From NCBI GenBank assembly GCA_003551455.1, contig PUMR01000042.1, positions 1-17,523 on the forward strand: 17,523 nucleotides of DNA, given 5' to 3'. Made by a program: the position numbers and the translations under genes. Below the pieces are notes generated by a model, which was given only the letters and a program-made list of their open reading frames with translations, was not told where the DNA came from and made no database searches. Below are positions 1-7,109 of the stretch, in pieces. The stretch is from Mollicutes bacterium. GTDB lineage: Bacteria > Bacillota_I > Bacilli_A > Izemoplasmatales > Izemoplasmataceae. Within the stretch, counting starts at the first letter, position 1. Every line of letters starts with the position of its first letter.

Positions 1-41
1 ACTACACAGTTAGTATTGTAAACCTAAAGGAGTTGAACAAA

Positions 42-230
42 ATGGAGACGAAACAGATACAGGTGAAGACCGGCGACAAAGTGCATATTGGCATGGTTGC
101 CAAGCACGGTGTTGGAGTTGTGGGTGTGGTTGTTGAAACAACACTGACACAGGTGATTGTAGAAACTGCAGAAAACAGGTTCTGCAGGGGCTACATTGGA
201 AATGTGACGGTGCTGGAATACGCGGAGTAG
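42..230 (+). CDS. small predicted SH3/KOW-like barrel protein, function unknown
   Basis: This encodes a 62-residue protein. The ATG at 42 is preferred over the in-frame TTG at 33, because the AAAGGAG ribosome-binding site at 26-32 sits nine bases before the ATG but directly abuts the TTG. The chain is almost entirely short beta-type segments with alternating Val/Gly: a GDKVHIG start, a GVGVVGVVVE stretch and a closing IGNVTVLEY. This pattern suggests a small SH3- or KOW-like barrel, similar in feel to the C-terminal domain of the Myb-like protein at 9637. There is no catalytic motif, signal peptide or membrane segment. It is followed immediately by the next gene. The fold is inferred from sequence pattern only and the function is unknown. 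Confidence 0.7.
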   Translation: METKQIQVKTGDKVHIGMVAKHGVGVVGVVVETTLTQVIVETAENRFCRGYIGNVTVLEYAE

Positions 231-239
231 GTGGACGAA

Positions 240-557
240 ATGGCAAAAATTGACCAAGAAATTGAATACTTAAGAACCTGGGATACTGAGTACATTTGGA
301 AGGTGCTTGGTAAAGAAGGTGTCAAGGCACTGGCAGAAGAGTTAGTGCAGCACAGAATCGATGAGGAGCACATACACGGGCTTGAGAAACTCCTGAAAAC
401 CGGGTACAACCAGCGATTAAGAAGCGACTTCAGGAAGTCGTTATACACGCAGGTGTGTATGTGGAGGGTGAAATCCGATGCAGGTGAACAGGTGCACAGA
501 ACACCACTGTCACTAAAGCAGATGGATACCTTACTGCCTTGGAAACGGAGATTTTAA
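240..557 (+). CDS. hypothetical protein, mostly helical
   Basis: This encodes about 105 residues and I do not recognise the family. An in-frame GTG lies at 231, directly after the upstream stop. The ATG at 240 has an AGGTGG site five bases ahead and gives the natural MAKIDQEIEYL start. The first two thirds are acidic and charged and look alpha-helical (residues about 3-60). The C-terminal third is basic (RLRSDFRKSLY, ending PWKRRF), which would suit nucleic-acid contact, but no known motif is visible. It probably shares a transcript with the gene at 42. Confidence 0.65.
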   Translation: MAKIDQEIEYLRTWDTEYIWKVLGKEGVKALAEELVQHRIDEEHIHGLEKLLKTGYNQRLRSDFRKSLYTQVCMWRVKSDAGEQVHRTPLSLKQMDTLLPWKRRF

Positions 558-575
558 GCGCAGGAGTGGGAGTAA

Positions 576-764
576 ATGGCTAAAGCTACTAAATTATACA
601 GACACGACAACAGACAAACTCGGCACAGGCGTGCCGAGTGCAAAGCAGTCGAACGCAACGTGCAGGAGCAACACAGATTCTTGCATGAACTCGTATATGG
701 GCAGGCGGCTTGTTTGCTGCCTGCAATGTATGGGCGGTTTACACAACCAAGACAGGGGGAATAA
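576..764 (+). CDS. doubtful small basic ORF overlapping a hairpin-rich segment
   Basis: This is a 62-residue Arg/His/Gln-rich ORF starting MAKATKLYRH, with a good GGGAG site four bases before its ATG. Coding status is uncertain for two reasons. Frame 1 is also open right across it, giving a Cys-rich product with only a GTG start at 631. The segment also holds three good hairpins (618-639, 661-685, 701-724). It could be a real basic peptide, a coding region with embedded RNA structure, or a chance ORF on a structured non-coding RNA. There is no recognisable domain. Confidence 0.35.
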   Translation: MAKATKLYRHDNRQTRHRRAECKAVERNVQEQHRFLHELVYGQAACLLPAMYGRFTQPRQGE

Positions 765-838
765 AAATGGAGCATGGTGTGAGATGGAGCGAAATCTCGA
801 AAAAAGACTTCTGCTTTGAAATAAAGCAGAAGTTTTTT
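618..838 (+). ncRNA. candidate structured RNA ending in a terminator-like hairpin
   Basis: Five hairpins follow one another on the + strand. The first, 618-626/631-639, is nine perfect pairs around an AGGC loop. The second, 661-668/678-685, is eight pairs with two G-U. The third, 701-709/716-724, is nine pairs with one G-U. The fourth, 781-785/794-798, is five pairs. The fifth, 807-817/823-833, is eleven perfect pairs with a GAAAT loop and ends in a T run at 833-838. So many stable stems in about 220 bases is unusual for this window, and the last has the shape of an intrinsic terminator. Two short ORFs overlap the region, so it may instead be translated mRNA with strong structure. The non-coding reading is an inference. 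Confidence 0.35.
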
Positions 839-922
839 AGAACAGAGAAATTGCGGGCGAAATTTGTTGAAAAACTGCACGAAAAAGACAATTTCGTGGA
901 GATAATTGGATATCAGGGCTAA
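767..922 (+). CDS. small hypothetical protein containing a terminator-like hairpin
   Basis: This encodes 51 residues from an ATG at 767, with an AGGGGGA-type site about six bases upstream. The same frame is open back to 710 but without a ribosome-binding site. The product is rich in Lys, Glu and Phe and looks helical. No family is recognised. The codons for residues about 14-24 form the perfect eleven-pair hairpin at 807-833 followed by T6. This is odd for a coding sequence and lowers confidence. It is followed three bases later by the gene at 926. Confidence 0.45.
   Translation: MEHGVRWSEISKKDFCFEIKQKFFRTEKLRAKFVEKLHEKDNFVEIIGYQG
807..838 (+). terminator. intrinsic-terminator-like hairpin with T6 tail
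   Basis: The stem pairs 807-817 with 823-833 perfectly around a GAAAT loop. The last stem base begins a six-T run (833-838), and an A6 run at 800-805 precedes it, so it is nearly symmetric and could act in both directions. It lies inside the short ORF at 767-922. Archaeal polymerases terminate mainly on U-tracts, so termination here is possible but unproven. Confidence 0.4.
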
Positions 923-925
923 ATA

Positions 926-1171
926 ATGACCCAAGAAACCATTTTTGCCTTTGAAGAGGCAATGGAAGAACTTCAGGATGTCGTAGACAAACTGAAGCGG
1001 GTGCTGCATAACGCACCGAACATGATTGAGGAACGGGCGATATCATATTGGCTCGGATACCTCGAGGATATGGCACTGATGGAAGACGAAAGCCGGGCAA
1101 TCATGGTGATGCCGTGGCAGACACTTGCAGAATTGAAAGAAGCGGCTTCAGGCAAAGAGGAGGAAAACTGA
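926..1171 (+). CDS. acidic helical hypothetical protein
   Basis: This encodes 81 residues starting MTQETIFAFEEA. The chain is acidic and strongly helical throughout (FEEAMEELQDVVDKLKRVL near residues 9-27) and ends in a Glu-rich tail, with the look of a small coiled-coil or adaptor protein. There is no catalytic or metal-binding motif. The start lies three bases after the upstream stop, and the stop overlaps the next ATG as TGATG at 1169-1173, so translation is probably coupled on both sides. I do not recognise the family. Confidence 0.7.
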   Translation: MTQETIFAFEEAMEELQDVVDKLKRVLHNAPNMIEERAISYWLGYLEDMALMEDESRAIMVMPWQTLAELKEAASGKEEEN

Positions 1172-1332
1172 TGTTTGGGAAGTTGCCTGCGGGTTATGGG
1201 GAGGCAGAATGTTGCTATAACTGTAGACATTCTGGAGGTTCAATGTTGAATCCCGGCTGGTATTGCTATTTTTATGGCGAATCGGTCACAGTTGCGAAGC
1301 ATTGTATCTGTAATGAATGGGTTCATATTTGA
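1171..1332 (+). CDS. small Cys-rich putative zinc-binding protein
   Basis: This encodes 53 residues from the ATG at 1171, which overlaps the preceding stop as TGATG and has a GAGGAGG site just upstream. An in-frame ATG at 1048 has no support and would lie inside the previous gene. Cysteines 15 and 18 (CYNC), C32 in a WYCYFYGE segment and C45/C47 before NEW fit a tiny zinc-binding protein. The layout of Cys-x2-Cys, Trp-x-Cys, then Cys before a Glu/Asn-Trp end resembles small phage zinc proteins I have seen. The function is unknown. Confidence 0.65.
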   Translation: MFGKLPAGYGEAECCYNCRHSGGSMLNPGWYCYFYGESVTVAKHCICNEWVHI

Positions 1333-1579
1333 AAACTGGCCGCACCACGCGGCACGGATTGACCGGATAACGGAAGCCGGACTACTGGACGAATTTAAAG
1401 AGGTACTTGCAGAGGAGAAGGCAGAACGAATGCCAGATCCTCATGAAATCGGGGCAATGGCTCATGATGTCATTTCCGATGAAGCTGCAATCGCCGCAAG
1501 TATAGATGTGTGTTTAAGACACGGGCTTAGCCTGTGGGATGAGGACTTAAAGAGAGAGGAGATATTCAATGACGAATAG
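1313..1579 (+). CDS. hypothetical acidic protein, start uncertain
   Basis: The frame is open from an ATG at 1274. The ATG at 1313 (MNGFIFENWP) gives an 88-residue product with only a 20-base overlap with the preceding gene and is the more economical start, although neither start has a clear ribosome-binding site. The product is acidic and predicted helical, with segments IDRITEAGLLDEFKEVLAEE and EAAIAASIDVCLRHG. No known domain is visible. The 3' end overlaps the next gene by 11 bases, as expected in a compact operon. Confidence 0.6.
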   Translation: MNGFIFENWPHHAARIDRITEAGLLDEFKEVLAEEKAERMPDPHEIGAMAHDVISDEAAIAASIDVCLRHGLSLWDEDLKREEIFNDE

Positions 1580-1766
1580 AGATAGAATTAGGTATCTTGA
1601 GCAAATGCTCGGGAGAATACACCAACAAATCATCAGGAGCCGTAATTCCACGGAATTGCGGTTTTTTCAAGATATTCGTGACCGGTGGGAAAACGAGTAT
1701 GTAGAGTTGGTGAGAGTCACAAAAACAGAAGAAGATCACAGAAGGAGGAGGAGAAGAGGATTATGA
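1569..1766 (+). CDS. small basic coiled-coil hypothetical protein
   Basis: This encodes 65 residues with a GAGAGGAG site before the ATG. The chain is highly charged and probably helical from residue 3 to 55, ending in a run of six arginines, so nucleic-acid binding is plausible. The coding sequence contains a terminator-like hairpin (1640-1661) followed by six T. It overlaps the upstream gene by 11 bases and the next gene by the four bases ATGA at 1763. The family is not recognised. Confidence 0.6.
   Translation: MTNRDRIRYLEQMLGRIHQQIIRSRNSTELRFFQDIRDRWENEYVELVRVTKTEEDHRRRRRRGL
1640..1667 (+). terminator. terminator-like hairpin plus T6 inside a gene
   Basis: Positions 1640-1649 can pair with 1652-1661, with one G-U pair. 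The tip must open to give a usable loop, leaving about eight pairs. Six T follow at 1662-1667. The structure lies within the coding sequence of the 1569-1766 gene. It is the second stem-plus-T6 structure inside a gene in the first 1.7 kb. A function in premature termination or attenuation is possible, not shown. Confidence 0.3.
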
Positions 1767-2290
1767 CCGAAGAAAAAACAAGAACTTGTAACAAGTGCAA
1801 AACTTCTTATTCTATCTCTTATTTTCACAGAGATGGAACAAGGCCAGAAGGGATATCATATATCTGCAAATCATGTGCAAATGTAAAATCTAACAGATAT
1901 TATTGGAAAAACAGGGAGCGGATAAACATGGATAGGGCACAAAAACGGGCGGCAGGTCGTGCACTGAAACGACAGGCAAAACGGGTTGAAACTATAGAGT
2001 TTCTCAAATCTACGGCGTTAAAAATAATGACGTGGGATTGTGAAAATATCTATATGCTCGAAGGATGGTTTAATGACATGCTCTGGGTATGTAAAGAAGA
2101 AGGGATGTCCCCGAAATTCGAAAAATACGGGGTAGAATGGCAAAAAATACCATCAGTAAAGCCTGATCCGTTTGTTGTTATTCAGTTAAGAACCAACAAT
2201 TATGAACCTATTGCCTTTGATAGAAAAGGCAGGGCATTGGTTGATAATGGAGAAGGAGAACCGATGGAAGTTATTACTGCTCCCTTGTAG
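1763..2290 (+). CDS. N-terminal zinc-ribbon protein, HNH-associated type
   Basis: This encodes 175 residues from the ATG at 1763, which has a purine-rich GGAGGAGGAGAAGAGG region upstream and overlaps the previous stop. The same frame is open to 1685 without a start signal. Residues 9-12 (CNKC) and 35-38 (CKSC) with SYFHRDG between them form the treble-clef-like zinc ribbon seen at the front of many phage HNH endonucleases and related DNA-binding proteins. A basic YYWKNRERIN...KRAAGRALKRQAKR helix follows at residues about 45-75. The HNH catalytic histidines are not apparent, so nuclease activity should not be assumed. The C-terminal 90 residues are unassigned. A DNA-binding role is likely. 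Confidence 0.7.
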   Translation: MTEEKTRTCNKCKTSYSISYFHRDGTRPEGISYICKSCANVKSNRYYWKNRERINMDRAQKRAAGRALKRQAKRVETIEFLKSTALKIMTWDCENIYMLEGWFNDMLWVCKEEGMSPKFEKYGVEWQKIPSVKPDPFVVIQLRTNNYEPIAFDRKGRALVDNGEGEPMEVITAPL

Positions 2291-2295
2291 GGATA

Positions 2296-2339
2296 GGATT
2301 GGTTCATTACCAATCCGGCAGTATTTCCCCGAAAGGGGA
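2296..2339 (+). promoter_or_regulatory. two-hairpin leader ahead of the DUF932 gene
   Basis: The 61-base gap between genes holds two hairpins. The first is eight perfect pairs, 2296-2303 with 2309-2316, around a TCATT loop. The second is five pairs, 2326-2330 with 2335-2339, closed by a GAAA tetraloop of the GNRA type. The second stem ends two bases before the AGGTG ribosome-binding site of the next gene (2341-2345). This arrangement suggests control of translation, RNA processing or a transcript boundary. No known riboswitch class is recognised. Confidence 0.45.
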
Positions 2340-2351
2340 TAGGTGAAACAA

Positions 2352-3215
2352 ATGGAAACCAGAACATATAAGTTCGAGGGGCTCGGAGAAATGGTAGACA
2401 TTGTCCGGGCAGACGTTGAATTGGTCGATGAAAAACCTCTGTTTATATTACCGGAGGGGTCAGAAGAGGTTCACCCACTTGCTCGCAGGAATGCCTTGAT
2501 AGGGCAGAGATCGCAGCAATTTTTTGGGTATGCTACAGACCAATATCAACTGGTTCAGCATTATGAAGTAGCAGAGATGGTTTCAGGGTTCATCACAGAA
2601 CATTTTCCAAACCTGCATATTAAGGGAACAATAAAGACAACAGGCCCTAAAATGAGGTTGAACTTCATGTTCCCTGATCACACATTCGATGACAACACAT
2701 CTCAGGGGATTTATCCCGGCGCCTTTGTTAATCATTCGATTGATGGCAGGGGTAGCTTAGCCGGTGGTGCACGTTTCTACAAGGTTATCTGCACAAACGG
2801 TATGATGTTTAAGACCGTAATACCGGAAGCGTCTTTTTCGGTGAAACACATTGGCGACTTTGAAGAAAAAGTGAAGAAATCGTTTGGATTGCTCACATCG
2901 GGTATAGAAATAATTCAGAGAATAGAAACTCTCATTGGAATTGCCGTTGAAGACAGATACAGGCATTTTACCAGAGATGGTGTGTTTGAAGTGCTGCAAA
3001 GAATAACAGGTTCAAAACGTCTGGCAAAATACATCATTGAAGTGGGTGAATTAAACCCTGAAAACTTCACCCGATACGAGCTTTACAATGATATCACACG
3101 ATATTTTGAGCATAATTCCCGGTCTATTAATCATGGAGAAAAATATGACATAATAGCCGAGAAACTCTTAACAGGCGAAATCCCGGTGATGTTGGAGGAA
3201 AACAAAGAAGAATGA
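2352..3215 (+). CDS. DUF932-family phage/plasmid protein
   Basis: This encodes 287 residues from the ATG at 2352, six bases after an AGGTG site. An in-frame GTG at 2343 lies inside that site. The sequence follows the pattern of the DUF932 / phage-plasmid-like family: a WT-like ARRNALIGQRSQQFFGYAT segment near residues 45-65, YQLVQHYEVAE, then a PGAFVNHSIDGRGSLAGGAR core and a KVICTNGMMF motif near residue 147. Family members are common in phages and plasmids, usually near replication genes, and their biochemical role is not established. Here it sits just before the repeat array and the DNA polymerase, which agrees with a replication-linked job. The length is typical. Confidence 0.8.
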   Translation: METRTYKFEGLGEMVDIVRADVELVDEKPLFILPEGSEEVHPLARRNALIGQRSQQFFGYATDQYQLVQHYEVAEMVSGFITEHFPNLHIKGTIKTTGPKMRLNFMFPDHTFDDNTSQGIYPGAFVNHSIDGRGSLAGGARFYKVICTNGMMFKTVIPEASFSVKHIGDFEEKVKKSFGLLTSGIEIIQRIETLIGIAVEDRYRHFTRDGVFEVLQRITGSKRLAKYIIEVGELNPENFTRYELYNDITRYFEHNSRSINHGEKYDIIAEKLLTGEIPVMLEENKEE

Positions 3216-3388
3216 TCTTCAAACTTTTTTAAAAAAGGTTTGATACCCATGATTTGAAGATTTTTAAAAAAGTTCGGTGATCATGCTGCAGGTAACTTTT
3301 ACAAAAGTTAGATACCCGGGACTCGAAAACTTTCGAAAACCTTTGATAATCATGGCTTTGAAGACTTTAAGAGAAGTTTGGTGATTAT
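3212..3388 (+). repeat. five degenerate ~36 bp direct repeats with palindromic cores
   Basis: Five units follow one another at 3212-3248, 3249-3282, 3283-3320, 3321-3351 and 3352-3388. Most begin with ATG-like bases, continue with a TTGAA-like stretch, carry an ACTTTTT/AAAAAGTT inverted-repeat core and end in a GTGATNC- or GATACCC-like tail. The third core (3293-3300 with 3303-3310) is eight perfect pairs. Spacing is 31-38 bases. The array fills the non-coding gap between the DUF932 gene and polB. An iteron-type replication origin or a multi-site operator is the likeliest reading. Sequence divergence and the lack of unique spacers argue against a CRISPR array. Confidence 0.6.
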
Positions 3389-3450
3389 AGTATGGAGATG
3401 TATAACAATATCCTTTTATGGTTATCAACCCTAATAACAGGGGTAATGAT

Positions 3451-5793
3451 ATGGCAAAAATGAGCGTTATAAAAGCAGAATCGGCTGCTAAAAACGTTAT
3501 ACACCTATTTGGTCGTGATGAATCAGGTGGGGCATGCCATATAAAAGTGCAGGGGTTTAAACCCTATTTTTACGTTTCTATTGAAGATGCACCCAATTTG
3601 AAGGGGATTGTTGATAAACCAACTTTGTATCAGGCTATTGATGGAGAACAGGTAGTAAAAGTGCTCCCGCGTGCCGTTGGTGATATCTATGATTTGAGAC
3701 AACAGGTGCGACACCATTATGAAGCTGATGTATTGTTCACGAACAGATTCTTAATTGATAAAGGAATATCTACTGCAATAGAATATAGCGGTTCAGACAC
3801 GATACATACTGATAATATCTATCCCGCAACTTTGAAATCTTTATCACGGGTGTGTTATCTTGATATTGAATGTGACGATTCGCAAGGGTTCCCTGTGCCA
3901 AAACACCACAAAATACTTTGTATTTCGGTGTTTGATTCTTTTGATGCCGAATATATGACGTTCATATTATCAGGTGATGATCATGACGCGGTTTCTGAAA
4001 ACCATATTGTGTTGTCGTTTGAAACTGAAAAAGAGATGTTAGCAGGACTTTTTAATTATTTGAAACAAAAAAATCCCGATATCATAACAGGATGGAATGT
4101 TGCGAATTTCGATATTCCATACCTAAAAGACAGAATGGAGCATTTGGGTATCGACCCCGGTAAACTCGGCAGAATCCCCGGAATATCAAGAGAAAAACAA
4201 GATATCAGAGGACGGGTAGTTTTTGATTTGTTGCCTGCATTCAAGAAATTAACGATAGTGGATGGAGAACGCGAATCATACAGACTGGATTCAATAGCAA
4301 AAGAAGAACTTGGGTTTTCGAAAATTGAACGCCGGGTAAATGTTTGGGATTTGTGGCGTTGGAACCCCGAGGAATTGATTAAATACAACCTCAGAGATGT
4401 TGAAATCTGTAGAGAACTCGATATTAAACGCAGAATTATTGAGTTTTTCGAGCAGTTATCGGGGTATGTCGGGTGTTGTATTGAAGATTCATTATATTCT
4501 ACAAAACTACTGGATATGCTGTTATTACGGCAGGCAAAAGGTAGATACGTATTACCATCAAAAAAGCGGGCATTAGAACCACAGTTTGAAGGTGCGTTGA
4601 TATTCGAACCTGCAAAAGGGTTACAGAAAAATGTGGTGGTTCTTGATATAAAATCGTTATATCCGATGGCAATGATGACATTAAACGCATCCCCGGAAAC
4701 AAAAGATCCAAAAGGAGAACTTGTTGCACCGACAGGAGCAAGGTTCCGAAAAACACCGGACGGGTTGTTTAAAGAGGTAACATTGAAGTTGCTTACAGAA
4801 CGGTCAGAGAAGCGTGCCATGCGTGATAAAACCCGATACGATTCAGAAGAGTATATTTTATACGACTTGCAGCAAAATGCCGTGAAAATCGTGATGAACA
4901 GCTTATACGGGGCATCGGCTCATGTAGGGTTCCGGTTGTTTGATGGAGTAATATCTGCAGCAATAACGTCTACAGGCAGAAAAATAATCCGGCATACAAA
5001 AAATGTCATTGAATCGTATGGATTCGAAGTGGTTTATGGAGATACGGATTCTACGATGGTAAAAATAGATGTGGAAGATTTAAAATCTGTTCTTGAAATA
5101 GGTGATTTTTTAGCGTCTGAAATCAATTCAAGTTATGATTCTTTTGCAAAACAAGAATTAAAAGCCGATGAACACTGGTTTTCAATAAAATTAGAGAAGA
5201 TATACAAACGGTATTATCAGGTAGGCAAAAAACGGTATGCCGGGCTTCTTGTATGGAAAGAAGGTCAGTTTGTAGATAAAACTGAAATTGTCGGTTATGA
5301 ACTCAAAAGAAGCAATTATCCACGAATAACAAAAGAAACCCAACAAAAAGTCTTTGATATGATGTTGAATGAAGTAGATCCGGCAGAAATAAAGGAATAT
5401 GTATCAAGGGTAATAACGAAAATTAGACGCGGTGAAGTCAGTCTTGAAGATATAGCTATCCCTCGGGGGATTAAAAAAGATATGGACGAATACTTAACAC
5501 AAGACGAACACATTAGAGGAGCACGATATGCCAACGAACATTTTGGAGAACATCTTGGTGAAGGCTCCAAACCGAAGAAAATATTCATAAAAACAGTTAC
5601 CGGGGATTATCCCCAAACAGACGTTGTATCAACCGAATATCCCGGTGATTTGCCATCTGTGTTCATTGTGAATTACGAACTCATGATGGAGAAAACCATA
5701 AGATCACCTATAGAACCAATCCTGCAAGATATCGGTTTAACGTGGGCTGATGTCGATCCTACGGTCAAAACGTTGAGCGATTTTGGGTTGTAA
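3451..5793 (+). CDS. polB: family B replicative DNA polymerase with 3'-5' exonuclease
   Basis: This encodes 780 residues from the ATG at 3451, which has an AGGGGT site about six bases upstream. An upstream in-frame ATG at 3418 lacks one. The exonuclease motifs are DIE at 138-140 (Exo I), ITGWNVANFD at 212-221 (Exo II) and YNLRD at 312-316 (Exo III). The polymerase motifs are DIKSLYP at 399-405 (motif A), QNAVKIVMNSLYG at 475-487 (motif B) and YGDTDST at 529-535 (motif C). All catalytic acidic residues are present and there is no intein. The length matches archaeal PolB enzymes. It should copy the element's genome with proofreading. It follows the repeat array and leads the replication cassette. 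Closest relatives could be viral or cellular archaeal PolB, which cannot be decided by eye. Confidence 0.96.
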   Translation: MAKMSVIKAESAAKNVIHLFGRDESGGACHIKVQGFKPYFYVSIEDAPNLKGIVDKPTLYQAIDGEQVVKVLPRAVGDIYDLRQQVRHHYEADVLFTNRFLIDKGISTAIEYSGSDTIHTDNIYPATLKSLSRVCYLDIECDDSQGFPVPKHHKILCISVFDSFDAEYMTFILSGDDHDAVSENHIVLSFETEKEMLAGLFNYLKQKNPDIITGWNVANFDIPYLKDRMEHLGIDPGKLGRIPGISREKQDIRGRVVFDLLPAFKKLTIVDGERESYRLDSIAKEELGFSKIERRVNVWDLWRWNPEELIKYNLRDVEICRELDIKRRIIEFFEQLSGYVGCCIEDSLYSTKLLDMLLLRQAKGRYVLPSKKRALEPQFEGALIFEPAKGLQKNVVVLDIKSLYPMAMMTLNASPETKDPKGELVAPTGARFRKTPDGLFKEVTLKLLTERSEKRAMRDKTRYDSEEYILYDLQQNAVKIVMNSLYGASAHVGFRLFDGVISAAITSTGRKIIRHTKNVIESYGFEVVYGDTDSTMVKIDVEDLKSVLEIGDFLASEINSSYDSFAKQELKADEHWFSIKLEKIYKRYYQVGKKRYAGLLVWKEGQFVDKTEIVGYELKRSNYPRITKETQQKVFDMMLNEVDPAEIKEYVSRVITKIRRGEVSLEDIAIPRGIKKDMDEYLTQDEHIRGARYANEHFGEHLGEGSKPKKIFIKTVTGDYPQTDVVSTEYPGDLPSVFIVNYELMMEKTIRSPIEPILQDIGLTWADVDPTVKTLSDFGL

Positions 5794-5809
5794 AAGGTAT
5801 TATATATTC
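5792..5809 (+). promoter_or_regulatory. archaeal-type BRE/TATA promoter candidate
   Basis: An AAAAGG purine stretch (5792-5797, BRE-like) runs straight into a TATTATATATT box (5799-5809), at the end of polB. Transcription would be expected to begin about 25 bases downstream, near 5830-5835, which leaves a short leader before the ssDNA-binding-protein candidate. It is the clearest archaeal promoter signal in the window and suggests the genes after polB can be transcribed separately. Confidence 0.45.
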
Positions 5810-5902
5810 ATAGAGTCTATACTAATATGCACAGATAGCGATCCCCGATGAGCCGCAAAAGTGGGGAGGGGAAAAACCAGTTTGAAACAGAGGTTCGAAA
5901 AA

Positions 5903-7105
5903 ATGGACGATAAGAAACAGAAAGTCCTAAAAATGCTAGAAGCAACCCCCGAATGGGCGGCTGTTGATAGCGGTAAAGCAGAGCAGATATTTGATGAGTT
6001 GTTCGAGAAATATAAAAATCGATACAGCGAGCCCACGATTGTTTCTTTTATAAAGGGCAAACTCCGCACGGTTGCAGAAACCGAAGATGCGGAAGAACTT
6101 ACCGGGTTTACACTTGGTGGGTGTGACAAAGCCGGTATGAGGTTGCCTGTATCTTATGTTCTCGTTAAGAAGGACGGGACAAAAGAGAAGGTTGTTTCAT
6201 GGAGGTCATCTACAATCCCTGCAGGCCCACATATCACACGAATAAAAGCAAATTATAATGAGCAGTTTAATAACTACCAAGTGCTCGAATTGGTTGATGC
6301 AAAGCCTGTGAGGGATTTATCAAAGATTGCTGCAGGTGCTTTAACTATCCGGGATGAAGGCGAATTCGACAACTACCTTGGTGCAGTGCATCCTGTGATG
6401 GTAAAAGGCCGGATTGCATGGGTGAACCCTATATATAACAAGGATGCAGACGGTCAAAGAGCCAATGCGATACCTCTGCTTGTAGATAACAAGCTGGTAG
6501 CCGAGATTGTGCTTGAATATGATTCTCTGGTTACAATCAACCTGCGTGTTAATCCGCAGGCAAAGGGTCGTCCTTATATCGGTTTAACTGATATCGGTGT
6601 TCTGTTGGATGATGCTATAGAAGAGTCTGATAATCCAGAAGAGCAGGCAAAGTTCCTGCAGATGGGTCTAAAAGGTAGAAATATTCTTGCAACCGGGGAT
6701 GTAATGAACATTTCTGAGAGGTTTACCAAAGAAGGAGATCGCACATTGCCTGTATATATTGCAGTAGGCGGTATCACAGAATTGGAGTCTGAATCAACAG
6801 AGCCTTGGACAGAACCACTTCTTGAAGCAGAGAAAAAGAAGAAAGCCAAACCCGAAGAACCGAAGTCAGAGGAGCCAACGCACGAACCCCCGAAGACTGA
6901 AGACAAAAGTCTTAAAGCGAGTGTTGTATGGGAACTTGCAGAAGAAATAGTAGAATTCTGCAGAACGGTGAATAAAACGCCAACCATGCTCTCATCATCT
7001 GAGCTTAAGAAAGCCGGAATTGGCGAGGGATATACGAAAACTGCCATAGAATTGGGTATTCAGAAGGCTAAGTCGTTATATGAGATTGGCGTAAAACAGG
7101 CGTGA
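5903..7105 (+). CDS. putative single-stranded-DNA-binding / RPA-like protein
   Basis: This encodes 400 residues from the ATG at 5903, which has a GAGGT site eight bases upstream. TTG at 5882 and GTG at 5861 are in-frame alternatives adding 7 or 14 residues. A helical N-terminal part (about 1-60) is followed by two beta-rich segments, roughly 70-130 and 150-235. The second (HPVMVKGRIAWVNP ... LVTINLRV) has an OB-fold-like rhythm. A charged Lys/Glu/Pro linker lies at about 307-335, followed by a compact helical C-terminal domain (336-400). A flexible acidic or charged linker with a terminal domain is typical of ssDNA-binding proteins. The position between polB and a Sak4-like ATPase supports this, since Sak4 proteins are known to work with SSBs. 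No signature motif proves it. Confidence 0.5.
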   Translation: MDDKKQKVLKMLEATPEWAAVDSGKAEQIFDELFEKYKNRYSEPTIVSFIKGKLRTVAETEDAEELTGFTLGGCDKAGMRLPVSYVLVKKDGTKEKVVSWRSSTIPAGPHITRIKANYNEQFNNYQVLELVDAKPVRDLSKIAAGALTIRDEGEFDNYLGAVHPVMVKGRIAWVNPIYNKDADGQRANAIPLLVDNKLVAEIVLEYDSLVTINLRVNPQAKGRPYIGLTDIGVLLDDAIEESDNPEEQAKFLQMGLKGRNILATGDVMNISERFTKEGDRTLPVYIAVGGITELESESTEPWTEPLLEAEKKKKAKPEEPKSEEPTHEPPKTEDKSLKASVVWELAEEIVEFCRTVNKTPTMLSSSELKKAGIGEGYTKTAIELGIQKAKSLYEIGVKQA

Positions 7106-7109
7106 TCTT

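Noticed and set aside
159..194. A GTAG/CTAC plus CTGCAG/CTGCAG hairpin inside the first gene
   Set aside because: The internal 3x3 mismatch and the self-complementary CTGCAG word make it likely to be coincidental in a well-supported gene.
517..819. A Cys-rich frame-1 ORF (GTG at 631) overlapping 576-764
   Set aside because: It has no ATG and no ribosome-binding site, and it runs through two gene boundaries. Noted only as evidence that coding status here is ambiguous.
3212..3388. A CRISPR array
   Set aside because: The units are degenerate along their whole length, spacing varies from 31 to 38 bases, and there are no unique spacers between constant repeats.
4056..4820. A 254-residue minus-strand ORF
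   Set aside because: It is the antisense shadow of the DNA polymerase gene, whose motifs are intact on the + strand.
5849..5914. A 21-residue upstream ORF overlapping the start of the 5903 gene
   Set aside because: It has no clear ribosome-binding site and is very short. A leader-peptide role cannot be supported.
6574..7047. A Ser-rich 157-residue minus-strand ORF
   Set aside because: It is antisense to the ssDNA-binding-protein candidate. Its Ser/Phe richness reflects the Lys/Glu-rich coding strand.
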